Below are positions 26,855-34,829 of a stretch of 39,931 bases of DNA, in pieces. A program made the translations under genes and the position numbers. The number at the start of each line of letters is the position of its first letter. Position 1 is the stretch's first letter. Below the pieces are notes generated by a model. That model was not told where the DNA came from, did no database searches, and saw only the letters and a program-made list of their open reading frames with translations. Origin of the DNA: an uncultured Erysipelotrichaceae bacterium (lineage in GTDB: Bacteria > Bacillota_I > Bacilli_A > Erysipelotrichales > Erysipelotrichaceae). Where the stretch lies: assembly GCA_900315225.1 (NCBI GenBank), contig OMYM01000400.1, positions 1 to 39,931 on the forward strand, in the 5' to 3' direction.

Positions 26855-27538
26855 TCAGTGTTCAAGCACATACTGATCCAGGTAATCGGAAAGGGGCATG
26901 CTTTTCCCATTGTTGTCAAGCAAGAAAGAATCTATTACCTCCCGCGTTCCATATTGCGAATAGCAGACATAGTATCTCTGGGATATATCATCATATCGAG
27001 CGTAGACAAGATAGTATCTGCCTGTTTCCAAAGTGATGTCATCTGCCCATGTATCGCTAATATAATCGGGATGAGGGTCTAATGAATTGAACTTGTCTTT
27101 CCTTTCCTGTGGTGCATACTCAAGGTAATCAGCAAAAGTCATGATGCCGCCTTGGCGATAATAGGTAATAGACTGAGGAATTTCACCGTAATAGTTTTCG
27201 CATACTCTCATTGTCCCGATTGTATAGGGCATAAAGATATAGCCTAGATCCTCAAAATAATTGAGCGCCTTGTCTTTGGATATCACATATGCTAGAAAGA
27301 TATTTGTTGAATGATCCTTCAATTGAAGCGGATCACTGACATCAAATATCCACTCGGCCTCAGCGTTTGAAAAAAGAACATTATCATCGAGAATGAGGTC
27401 ATCCGTGTAATCATACAACGTTTCTGAGGAAATCGATTCCAAGCTGGATAGCTCCCTGATCGATGATACTTCGCCCATGGATACAGAACAAGATGATAGT
27501 AGGGCAATGCAAGTCAATTGAATCAATTGTTTCTTCAT
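26855..27538 (-). CDS. Lipoprotein of unknown function
   Basis: A 227-residue protein starting with a lipoprotein signal (LTCIALLSSC, lipidated Cys at about 17), so it should sit on the outer face of the membrane. The mature part is acidic and rich in Tyr and Asp, with strands such as GRYYLVYARYDD and RYYVCYSQYGT. I recognise no enzyme motif. GGAG lies eight bases before ATG 27538. The stop of a 41-residue frame overlaps this start by four bases (ATGA), so the two are probably translated together. Confidence 0.8.
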   Translation of the reverse strand: MKKQLIQLTCIALLSSCSVSMGEVSSIRELSSLESISSETLYDYTDDLILDDNVLFSNAEAEWIFDVSDPLQLKDHSTNIFLAYVISKDKALNYFEDLGYIFMPYTIGTMRVCENYYGEIPQSITYYRQGGIMTFADYLEYAPQERKDKFNSLDPHPDYISDTWADDITLETGRYYLVYARYDDISQRYYVCYSQYGTREVIDSFLLDNNGKSMPLSDYLDQYVLEH

Positions 27539-27660
27539 GAGTTTTCTCCGTAGTATTCAATCTGGTTCATCACATGAATCATGGTGCTTGGAAACAGTCC
27601 AAGACAAATATCGCGGGTTTTGGATCGCAATTCGGTTACCATGTCTTCGATTTCATCCAT
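27535..27660 (-). CDS. Small 41-residue protein coupled to the lipoprotein
   Basis: A short frame from ATG 27660 to a TGA that overlaps the lipoprotein start by four bases. The product begins MDEIEDMVTELRSKTRDI, is mostly helical and ends NQIEYYGENS. There is no strong ribosome binding site at this ATG. The frame stays open further upstream (reading about ISERELKSEI before the Met) back to a stop near 27699, where AAAGGA occurs. The true start could therefore be a non-standard codon there, or the gene may have lost its start. The stop-start overlap with a real gene is the main support. I do not recognise a family. Confidence 0.5.
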   Translation of the reverse strand: MDEIEDMVTELRSKTRDICLGLFPSTMIHVMNQIEYYGENS

Positions 27661-27719
27661 TATTTCTGACTTGAGTTCGCGTTCCGATATTGCTATTGCA
27701 GATCCTTTCTACGCCAATG

Positions 27720-27761
27720 ATTATACACCCTAAATATCAAAATATCCGTAGACAAGTCTAC
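27720..27761 (-). promoter_or_regulatory. Probable promoter with adjacent palindrome (operator-like)
   Basis: On the minus strand TATAAT (27725-27720) is a perfect -10 for the small ORF/lipoprotein unit. No strong -35 is seen. A perfect inverted repeat, GTAGAC-AA-GTCTAC (27748-27761), begins where the -35 would end, a place where a regulator could act. Confidence 0.45.
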
Positions 27762-27986
27762 GTCCCGGACAATGCGGAATTCCACATTCTTTCCTCTTCC
27801 AAGTATTGGTTTGGGTTAAAAGATATGCATCGCTTGATTGGTGCGTATGGGGTTTGTATTGATATTGCTTATCACATGGTTTCGTGGATAGATTAGAATT
27901 TGGTGAACTGTGTTGCTTTTGTTTTGCATTGCCAGTATAGTAAAAATGAAAATAAAATTGACTAATCGGTTCTGGGGGTGGACATC
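27762..27986. other. Intergenic stretch between divergent units
   Basis: About 225 bases holding the leader of the thermolysin-like gene. A 68-codon + strand frame (27690-27896) crosses it, but it has no ribosome binding site and ends well before the next gene. Apart from the promoter at 27913-27941 I see nothing in it. Confidence 0.5.
27913..27941 (+). promoter_or_regulatory. Promoter of the thermolysin-like gene
   Basis: TTGCTT (27913-27918), a 17-base spacer and TATAGT (27936-27941), about 45 bases before the start codon. Confidence 0.65.
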
Positions 27987-30212
27987 ATGTTGGAAATGAT
28001 TCGCAAATTAAATGAAAAAGCCGTAATCATTGCGGCTGTCGTTTCGCTTGTACTGGTAGGATGTGCCAGTGAACCTTCCTATGCAGTTACGTATTTGGGG
28101 GACGATGGTCCTGTGGACGCATCGCCAGGGGGAGATGTGAAGAAGCCTGCTTCGATCTTCAAGCGAACAACCGATGACGATGACAGCGAAGACAGCGGTC
28201 TAGGTGGCTTTGAGGTAGGTGATGAGCATGGCGCTGGCTATCAGTTGACGGATGATGACATCCAGAAGATGAACGATAACAAGGCAGTCATTGTCCGCAA
28301 TAACCAAGGACATGTGAGTACCTTGGTGGGGTATTACTACGATACAAAGATACATGTGGTACCTGGGGATATTTCCACCTTTGAAGAGGCGATTGATTCA
28401 CTCAATGGATTGGCAACGATGCTTGGTCTTAGGTCGGGGACAGAATTTATTGCCTACGAGGGGTCGCAAGACAAGCAAGGGTATACGTATCTGACTTATC
28501 AGCAAAAGGATGCGGGAAATAGTGTAATGAATGCGACCATGCATATTGTCGTTGATCCAGATGGGTACTGTTGTGCGGTGAGTTCTTCGTTTACGCCTGA
28601 CTTTGGGTTTGAAAATTACGGTAACGCTATATCGGCTCAACAAGCGGTGGAGATTGTCCGTAACTTTGCCTATCAGTGCGGCTATCCAAATCTTTACGTC
28701 TATGAGGATGCGACAATGCTTGCGCCAATATCGATTCAGACGCAGATCCATAGGTGTTATGTCGTCTTTACCGAGAACCCCGAGGGAGTCGATGGGTTTG
28801 AGAATTTGCGCTACTACAAGTGGTATGTTGCGAACGATGATAGCGCGGAACAACCGATCTTAATGTTGTTGCCAAGTTCGACTTTGTCGGCATCGGTGGA
28901 AACTTCCTATATGCCTACGGAAGAATATTTCGAGGATCTTGAGCCGGTTGTTTGGAGCGGGGACTTGAATCTGTTCAATGATGGCTACAAGCATGTCGAG
29001 ATTACCGTGGCACGCAACACAAATAATGGGCTTTACTACATGATCGATCCTACGAGGAGAATTGCGGTGGCGGAGTGCTATGATTTCATGTATGGTGGTG
29101 GGCTGAATTTCTTGTCAAACAGCTCGAATACCTGGGAAGAGAGGGACTTGGCCGCAATGTATGACTATGAGGCAGCATATGATGCTTATGGAAAAATTGG
29201 CATTTATTCGCCGGATGGCTACCATACGCCGATATTGCTGTTGCGCAATTATTGCGATGAGAACAGGCAGCCAGTCAACAATGCTTGCTTTATGGGACAG
29301 TTCAATGGTTGGTTCACATTCTGTTATAGCACGGCTAATAACTGGATCTATGACCTTGATGTCGTTGGCCATGAGTATACGCATGCGGTCACAGAGTCGT
29401 GTATCATGGGCAGCAACTATTACAATGATGCAGGAGCCATCAACGAGGCCTATTCCGATATAATGGGGAATCTGATTGAGTATATGGCAGGACGTACGCA
29501 GGATCCTTTGTGGCTCAATGGCGAAAACAGCAACGAGGCGATCAGGCAGATGTCTGACCCGCTGAAGTTCCATCAGCCTGATAGCATTGGCGGACCGTAT
29601 TATGTGCCAAATGTTTCGTTCCCGGTGTCTGGCTTCAACGACAATGGAGGCGTTCATACCAATAGCGGTATAGTGAATTATGCGGCGTATCGAATGTATA
29701 CAAGTGGGTTGGACTACGAAACAATGTTCCGCTTGTTCTATACTTCAATGAATATCCTGACCCCTGCCAATGGCTTTGGGGATGTCTATGCATCGCTGAT
29801 CTATGCGGCAAGGGCAATGGGAAGGGAAGACCTTGAAAAACCGATTAACGATGCCTTTAGCTATGCCGGGGTTTTGTCGGATCGAGACGAGGCGGAGATG
29901 ACGAATTATCTACGCGATGGCTATGGGACTTTCCGCTTCAATGTGATGGATTTTAGCTCGAATCTATACGCCATCAATGCCTATGATGGCTATACCCAGG
30001 ATCATGTGGCAACGTTTTGGCCAAATGATGAAGGAACTGTCATGATGACGATGGTGGCAGGCTATTACTATATTGAGCTTGGCTGCCTTGATGTATATAG
30101 TGGAACTGCTTCGTATTATTACTTCGATGGCAATACATGGGGTTCACAACCAACGGTTGTCTCTTTGCCAGGCGGCGGGTTGACAATGATCGCTGATGTG
30201 AAAAATTACTGA
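27987..30212 (+). CDS. Thermolysin-family (M4) metalloprotease, lipoprotein
   Basis: A 741-residue protein with a lipoprotein signal (VVSLVLVGC, Cys near 25), so it is probably tethered outside the membrane. An FTP-like propeptide region covers about 100-230. The M4 catalytic core is complete: His462-Glu463-x-x-His466 (GHEYTHAVTE), the third zinc ligand Glu487 (GAINEAYSD), and the active-site His557 (HTNSGIVNYAAY). The interval between HExxH and the Glu is one residue longer than in thermolysin. A C-terminal region of about 110 residues follows the protease domain. ATG 27987 is chosen because GGGGG lies about eight bases upstream; a GTG at 27978 is within that site. The next gene begins 19 bases later, so the two form an operon. 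Confidence 0.93.
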   Translation: MLEMIRKLNEKAVIIAAVVSLVLVGCASEPSYAVTYLGDDGPVDASPGGDVKKPASIFKRTTDDDDSEDSGLGGFEVGDEHGAGYQLTDDDIQKMNDNKAVIVRNNQGHVSTLVGYYYDTKIHVVPGDISTFEEAIDSLNGLATMLGLRSGTEFIAYEGSQDKQGYTYLTYQQKDAGNSVMNATMHIVVDPDGYCCAVSSSFTPDFGFENYGNAISAQQAVEIVRNFAYQCGYPNLYVYEDATMLAPISIQTQIHRCYVVFTENPEGVDGFENLRYYKWYVANDDSAEQPILMLLPSSTLSASVETSYMPTEEYFEDLEPVVWSGDLNLFNDGYKHVEITVARNTNNGLYYMIDPTRRIAVAECYDFMYGGGLNFLSNSSNTWEERDLAAMYDYEAAYDAYGKIGIYSPDGYHTPILLLRNYCDENRQPVNNACFMGQFNGWFTFCYSTANNWIYDLDVVGHEYTHAVTESCIMGSNYYNDAGAINEAYSDIMGNLIEYMAGRTQDPLWLNGENSNEAIRQMSDPLKFHQPDSIGGPYYVPNVSFPVSGFNDNGGVHTNSGIVNYAAYRMYTSGLDYETMFRLFYTSMNILTPANGFGDVYASLIYAARAMGREDLEKPINDAFSYAGVLSDRDEAEMTNYLRDGYGTFRFNVMDFSSNLYAINAYDGYTQDHVATFWPNDEGTVMMTMVAGYYYIELGCLDVYSGTASYYYFDGNTWGSQPTVVSLPGGGLTMIADVKNY

Positions 30213-30231
30213 TATTCAGGAGGAAAGAATT

Positions 30232-31443
30232 ATGATTTGTCCAAAATGCGGCATAAGCAATCCTAGGGAAGCGGCGTTTTGCGCCAATTGCGGGGGTTCT
30301 TTGTCCAAGGTAGGCTCTGGTTTCAAGGAATCTTCAAGTTCCATTGGCGTTGGTGATGCCAAGAAGAAATTGCCGATTGTCCCCATTGTGGTTGGCGTAG
30401 TGGTATTGGCGTTGGTGGTTTTGGGTGCATTGTTGTTGCCAAAGATGTTTGGCGGAAGCAATACCGTTCTCAACGACAGCAACATTTACCCCCAGCAAGC
30501 GGCAGAGGGAACGCTTGGCTATGGCAGCGGTGACCTTGGCATTGGGTTTCTTTATCCTGATGCGTGCTTGCTTAGCGACCATGGCTCCAATGGCGTATAT
30601 GTCTATACTTCTGGTTCCCAGGGGATTCCCTATATCCAGGTTTCCACCAGTGCAGGGAAAGTCAATGTGCAGAAGTATTTCAAGGATTGCCAGAAAGAGA
30701 TGAAAAAGGACTACAAGGAAGTTGAGTTCGAGGATGTCAAGCGTGTCATTGCGGGCGAGAAGACGCTTTACATGATGCGTAGCATGGCTTTTGTCGATGG
30801 GGTGGATCAAGTCATTGACCGCTACATTGAGCCGTATGACAAGCTGTCGGTCGTATACACCGTCAAGAGCACACAGGCGAAAAGCGAGGATGGCGACTTG
30901 AAGGTGATCATTGAAAGCTTGCGGCTAGACACATATGCCTATGTCGATGAAGTTGCTCAACAAAATCCTCAAGGTCAATCGGATACGCCGGCGGGAAATT
31001 ATCAAACGTTTAGTTCAAGCAGTGGACATTTCAGCATTGCCTGTGACATGGATTATGTTAGCGATGTGTATGAGGATGAAAGTGGCGTGGATATTGTCTT
31101 GCTTGGCTTGGAAGACGATGAGGACGCGGTAATCAATGTAAATGCCAGTGATTTCAGCGCTGATGGTTATACAGAGGCGCAGCCGTTCCTTGAGGAATAC
31201 AGGGCGATGCTGGCGCAGGAGGAAGATATTGAGGCCGCCGAGGTAACGAAATTAGGCGGAAGCCTTGGATTCTATGGTTTCCAATACAGTTTTTCGGATG
31301 GTGTGGACGACTATCTTGGCTATGTGTTGGCTGGTTCAAGCAATGGTATCATCTACACGATCGCCTATGATTGCCTCGAAGCAAACGATGATTTGTATTG
31401 GCATGTTGCGTCCGACCTGGTTGGTTCGATGCAAGTCGAATAA
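30232..31443 (+). CDS. Zinc-ribbon membrane protein with extracytoplasmic domain
   Basis: A 403-residue protein. The first residues form a zinc ribbon with Cys3, Cys6, Cys17 and Cys20 (CPKCG, then FCANCGG). A single membrane helix (about 43-66, IVPIVVGVVVLALVVLGALL) follows. The rest, about 330 residues, should lie outside and contains two strand-rich blocks, at about 95-235 and 255-400, that may be repeats of one fold. Proteins with this layout are common in Firmicutes, but their role is not established. GGAGG precedes ATG 30232. It is co-transcribed with the thermolysin-like protease, so a link to envelope protein turnover is possible. Confidence 0.83.
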   Translation: MICPKCGISNPREAAFCANCGGSLSKVGSGFKESSSSIGVGDAKKKLPIVPIVVGVVVLALVVLGALLLPKMFGGSNTVLNDSNIYPQQAAEGTLGYGSGDLGIGFLYPDACLLSDHGSNGVYVYTSGSQGIPYIQVSTSAGKVNVQKYFKDCQKEMKKDYKEVEFEDVKRVIAGEKTLYMMRSMAFVDGVDQVIDRYIEPYDKLSVVYTVKSTQAKSEDGDLKVIIESLRLDTYAYVDEVAQQNPQGQSDTPAGNYQTFSSSSGHFSIACDMDYVSDVYEDESGVDIVLLGLEDDEDAVINVNASDFSADGYTEAQPFLEEYRAMLAQEEDIEAAEVTKLGGSLGFYGFQYSFSDGVDDYLGYVLAGSSNGIIYTIAYDCLEANDDLYWHVASDLVGSMQVE

Positions 31444-31445
31444 TT

Positions 31446-31474
31446 GGAAAAGACCTGCTCTGCAGGTCTTTTAC
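31446..31474 (+). terminator. Intrinsic terminator after the zinc-ribbon protein
   Basis: AAAAGACCTGC and GCAGGTCTTTT form a near-perfect stem over a short loop at about 31447-31472. It ends the protease operon before the nitrogenase-like unit. Confidence 0.82.
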
Positions 31475-31521
31475 GTGGGTGGGGCAATTGATGCATAGAA
31501 CTGGAATTGCCTTGGCGAGAA

Positions 31522-31530
31522 TGATATAAT
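31522..31530 (+). promoter_or_regulatory. Extended -10 promoter of the nitrogenase-like operon
   Basis: TGATATAAT (31522-31530) is a perfect extended -10. No clear -35 lies at the usual distance. Initiation near 31537 would start the RNA at the first arm of the leader pseudoknot. Confidence 0.6.
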
Positions 31531-31535
31531 CAACA

Positions 31536-31630
31536 GCGCAAATAGGGACGTCCGACCGTAAAGAGAAATCTAAGCGAGAAGAGTCGATGTGCAAGGGATA
31601 CGGATGCCTCTGTTTTTGCGGGGGCTTTTT
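31536..31630 (+). promoter_or_regulatory. Structured leader RNA with terminator (candidate riboswitch/attenuator)
   Basis: The leader before the nifH-like gene has two interleaved helices: GCGCA (31536-31540) pairs with TGTGC (31588-31592), and CCGTA (31556-31560) pairs with TACGG (31599-31603). Alternatively CGTCCG (31549-31554) pairs with CGGATG (31601-31606). The order of the arms is that of a pseudoknot. The last arm touches the terminator at 31606-31630. Ligand-dependent folding could decide between termination and read-through. It does not match a riboswitch class I can name. Confidence 0.5.
31606..31630 (+). terminator. Leader terminator before the nifH-like gene
   Basis: GCCTCTG (31606-31612) pairs with CGGGGGC (31619-31625), including two G-T pairs, over TTTTTG, followed by five T bases. 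It stands 18 bases before the start codon, so it acts as an attenuator rather than the end of a gene. Confidence 0.72.
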
Positions 31631-31648
31631 ATATTCAGGAGATTGTGT

Positions 31649-32407
31649 ATGTATCGTTTTGCGATTTATGGAAAAGGTGGTATTGGCAAGTCCACGACAT
31701 GCAGTGCATTGTCGTGTGCGTTTGCGCAAAAGGGATACAAGGTGCTGCAAGTGGGTTGCGACCCGAAAGCGGATTCGACGTTGTATCTAAATCATGGAAA
31801 AAGGATAAAGCCAATGCTTGAAACCTTGCGGGAAAAGAAAAAGGCCGCTGAGCTGGAGGATCTGGTTTTTGAGGGGATCCATGGCATTATGTTGAGCGAA
31901 AGCGGGGGACCACTGCCAGGGCTTGGTTGCGCTGACAGGGGGATTGCGGCTGCGTTTGAGGCGCTACAGGAAAGAAGTGCATTTGAGATTATCCAGCCAG
32001 ACATTGTCATGTACGATGTGCTGGGGGATGTGGTATGCGGGGGCTTTGCGATGCCGATTCGGGAAGGATATGCCGATCAAGTGTATATCGTTACCAGCGG
32101 GGAGAATATGGCGATTTATGCGGCCGCAAACATTGCCATGGCGATTGAGAATTTTCGCGACAGGGGGTATGCAAGTCTAGGAGGATTGATCCTAAACAGA
32201 CGCAATGTCACAAATGAACTTCAAAAGGTGCAGACATTGGCGGATGACTTGAAGACAAGGATTGTGGCGGATTTGCCTAGGGATAATTGTGTTGGGGATG
32301 CCGAGACGCAATTGGGTTGTGTCATGGATTTGTATCCGGAATCTGGCTATGCCAAGGCGATTTCACACTTGGCGCAAGAGATGCTTGAAAACGGGGTGGA
32401 CAGATGA
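31649..32407 (+). CDS. NifH/BchL-like iron protein (nitrogenase-like reductase component)
   Basis: A 252-residue ATPase of the NifH superfamily. The P-loop (GKGGIGKST, about 8-16) and the [12 protein letters not shown] segment are typical of the family. Cys94 (GLGCADRG) and Cys130 ([10 protein letters not shown]) match the two cysteines that hold the shared [4Fe-4S] cluster of a NifH dimer. It should pass electrons with ATP hydrolysis to the D/K-like partners encoded next. It is slightly shorter than typical NifH, mainly at the C-terminus. ATG 31649 follows AGGAGA, while upstream in-frame codons fall in the leader terminator. The next gene overlaps by ATGA. No nifB, nifE or nifN lies nearby. 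Confidence 0.93.
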   Translation: MYRFAIYGKGGIGKSTTCSALSCAFAQKGYKVLQVGCDPKADSTLYLNHGKRIKPMLETLREKKKAAELEDLVFEGIHGIMLSESGGPLPGLGCADRGIAAAFEALQERSAFEIIQPDIVMYDVLGDVVCGGFAMPIREGYADQVYIVTSGENMAIYAAANIAMAIENFRDRGYASLGGLILNRRNVTNELQKVQTLADDLKTRIVADLPRDNCVGDAETQLGCVMDLYPESGYAKAISHLAQEMLENGVDR

Positions 32408-33696
32408 TTCCCGTAACATATGTCAAGGATCTCAAGCCTTCCTACGACATGGACCATGGCTTGGTTTATGCTTCACCGGCACGGGGACCATGGAACATCG
32501 TCCATGTCGGGACACTTGTGCCTGAAGCGCATGAGATCTTTGTGTGTCCGACATCATGCCTGCGGGGTGTGGTGTTGACTACGGCAGAAATGGGGGTGCA
32601 TGACAAGCTTTCAACGATCGCCGTGGGCGAGGACAATATCCTGGATGGGGATATGGAGGAAAGGCTGCACGATGGGATTGTGGAAGTGATTGAGACATTG
32701 CCAAAAAGACCACGGATGGCCATGGTGTTTACTTCGTGCATCCACCATTTCCTGGCGGTCAATTACCAGAGGGTCTATCGTGTGCTTCGAAAAGAATATC
32801 CCGATATTGACTTTACAGACACATACATGGATCCGATCATGCGGCGCAAGATAGCACCAATGCCATCGTTATTTCGGCAAATGCACCGCGTGCTTCAGCC
32901 CATGGAAAAGCATGCCATGCAGGCAAATGTCGTTGGCTCCATGTTTGCCTTTCATGAACATAGTGACTTTGCGGCATGGTTCAAGTCGCAATCAGTGGAT
33001 TTGCGGCAGCTTCAGGACATGGAGACATACGATGAATTCAAGGACATGGCTTCTTCTAAGATGAACTTTGTGTTCCACCGCTATGGCGTACCCTTGGCAA
33101 AGGATCTACAGATACGGCTAGGACAGCCTTGGATGATGATTCACCTAGGGTATGACTACGATGTAATCGATAGGGACATGGCTTTGGCGTGCGATGCCAT
33201 GGGCATCGCACGGATGGCGGATGAGGAAATAAAGATGCTAAGGAAGGCATGTGAAGACAAGGCAAAAGAGACACTAGGGTTGCTGGGGGATGTGCCTATT
33301 GTGATCGACTATACAGCCATTGATGAACCCTTTGGATGTGCGTTGTTTCTCTTGCGGCATGGGTTCAATGTCGAGGCAGTGTATACGGACAATTACCTAG
33401 AAAGTGAAGAAATTCTCCAATCGCTGCAACAGATTAAGCCAATGTTAAAGGTGTATCCAACGGTCAATTGGAATATGCGTGTGCTTGATCGGGAAAGAGA
33501 CGGGAAGATTGTTGCACTTGGACAAAAGGCAGCATATTTCAACGATACGGACTATTTTGTGGATATTGTGGACAATGCGCATATGCAAGGATATCGGGGG
33601 ATCATGAGGTTTTTGGATTTGTTGGCGGATGCGTATGTGAACCAGAAAGACATGAGATCCTTGATACAGGTCAAGGGATGGGGGTGCGCATGCTAG
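32404..33696 (+). CDS. Nitrogenase component 1-like protein, NifD-like alpha subunit
   Basis: A 430-residue member of the oxidoreductase/nitrogenase component 1 family, shorter than NifD. Cys48 and Cys52 ([10 protein letters not shown]) and Cys112 (FTSCIHHF) lie where NifD has its second and third P-cluster cysteines; the first (NifD Cys62) aligns by eye with an Ala/Ser-Pro stretch at about 23-26. The segment [20 protein letters not shown] aligns with the NifD region that holds FeMo-cofactor ligand Cys275, but Phe224 takes the cysteine's place. His393 (NAHMQGYRG) lies near the region of NifD His442. It is therefore unlikely to be a true nitrogenase. The protein ends in GWGCAC. It overlaps both neighbours. 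Confidence 0.87.
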   Translation: MIPVTYVKDLKPSYDMDHGLVYASPARGPWNIVHVGTLVPEAHEIFVCPTSCLRGVVLTTAEMGVHDKLSTIAVGEDNILDGDMEERLHDGIVEVIETLPKRPRMAMVFTSCIHHFLAVNYQRVYRVLRKEYPDIDFTDTYMDPIMRRKIAPMPSLFRQMHRVLQPMEKHAMQANVVGSMFAFHEHSDFAAWFKSQSVDLRQLQDMETYDEFKDMASSKMNFVFHRYGVPLAKDLQIRLGQPWMMIHLGYDYDVIDRDMALACDAMGIARMADEEIKMLRKACEDKAKETLGLLGDVPIVIDYTAIDEPFGCALFLLRHGFNVEAVYTDNYLESEEILQSLQQIKPMLKVYPTVNWNMRVLDRERDGKIVALGQKAAYFNDTDYFVDIVDNAHMQGYRGIMRFLDLLADAYVNQKDMRSLIQVKGWGCAC

Positions 33697-34829
33697 AAAA
33701 GAAGAACGATTGGCATACGCATGTGTACACGTCGACTTATGCGGCGGATGTCTCAGGGTGCTGCTCGATGATGTATGAATTGGGTGGCATGACTGTCTTG
33801 CATGATCCCTCTGGCTGTAACTCGACGTATACGACGCATGACGAGCCAAGGTGGTATGGGCAAAAAAGCTTGATGTTTATTTCTGGTCTGGATGAAATGG
33901 CGGCGATCATGGGGGATGACGCGGTGATCATCAATGATGTCGCAACTGCCGCAAAGGATCTCAAGCCAAGGTTTATCACGTTGTGTGGCGCTTCCATACC
34001 GCATGTGATTGCGTTTGACTATCCCGGGGTTGCCAGATTGATTGAGAAACGGACTGGCGTGCCGGTTATCCCTGTGGCGACCGATGGCTTGCGCAGCTAT
34101 GTCCATGGGGCAGGTCTTGCTGGAAAGCAATGGATTGCAAGGTTTGCATCGGAAAACGTGGAAAAGGTGCCAGGGAGTGTGAACATCCTAGGTGCGACCC
34201 CATTGGATTTTGGCGACATGCGCAATATCGATGCGATGAAAAACACATTGGAGGAAGCAGGGTTTCGGGTGAATTGTTGCTTTGCGATGGGTGCGTCATT
34301 CGAAGAATGCGCCAAGGTCTATCAGGCAGAGTGCAATGTCGTTGTGTCCGCATGCGGCAGAATGGCCGCAAGGTACATGTATGGTCGCAAACGAATTCCT
34401 TTTGTTGAAGGCATTCCGACAGGCGAAATCGAGTCAGGCTTGTTAAGGGAAAGAATCAACGAAGCGATCAGGACAAATAAAAACCAGGTGCTACAGGAAA
34501 CGGAAGACGAAACGTATGACACATTGGTCATAGGGGAAGAGATAACAGCGTTATCATTGGCTGAAACAATACGGCTTTCGTGTGGCAGAAGGGTCAAGGC
34601 GGTTTATCCCGATGATCATGAAGGAATCGTGGAAAAGGACTTGATCGACATGATTGCCTTGGCCAAGACAGTTGTCTGCGACCCGTTATATCAAGTTATT
34701 TGTCGTGGAAAAAAGATAGTGCCATTGCCACATGTGGCATATTCCGGCAGGATCTACAGCAAGGATATCCCAGTGTTTTGCGACAAATCGTTTAACGTTA
34801 GAAAACTATTGGAAGGAGAAAGAAAATGA
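33690..34829 (+). CDS. Nitrogenase component 1-like protein, NifK-like beta subunit
   Basis: A 379-residue protein of the same family, much shorter than NifK. Cys24/Cys25 (VSGCCSMMYELGG), Cys43 (DPSGCNSTY) and Cys99 (ITLCGASIPHVI) follow the order of the three NifK P-cluster cysteines, so a shared iron-sulfur cluster with the D-like subunit is likely. It probably forms the D/K-like heterotetramer. ATG 33690 is preferred because GGGGG lies about five bases upstream; ATG 33678 has no spacer. It overlaps the D-like gene by seven bases and the binding-protein gene by ATGA. Its substrate is unknown; the group-IV-like (non-fixing) members include enzymes that reduce tetrapyrroles or carbon-sulfur bonds. 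Confidence 0.87.
   Translation: MLEKKNDWHTHVYTSTYAADVSGCCSMMYELGGMTVLHDPSGCNSTYTTHDEPRWYGQKSLMFISGLDEMAAIMGDDAVIINDVATAAKDLKPRFITLCGASIPHVIAFDYPGVARLIEKRTGVPVIPVATDGLRSYVHGAGLAGKQWIARFASENVEKVPGSVNILGATPLDFGDMRNIDAMKNTLEEAGFRVNCCFAMGASFEECAKVYQAECNVVVSACGRMAARYMYGRKRIPFVEGIPTGEIESGLLRERINEAIRTNKNQVLQETEDETYDTLVIGEEITALSLAETIRLSCGRRVKAVYPDDHEGIVEKDLIDMIALAKTVVCDPLYQVICRGKKIVPLPHVAYSGRIYSKDIPVFCDKSFNVRKLLEGERK

Noticed and set aside
27690..27896. 68-codon + strand frame before the thermolysin-like gene
   Set aside because: It has no ribosome binding site and overlaps the divergent promoter region.
31649..34829. Reading the HDK-like genes as true nitrogenase nifHDK
   Set aside because: The D and K proteins are much too short, the FeMo-cofactor cysteine position appears to be Phe, and no nifB, nifE or nifN accompanies them.
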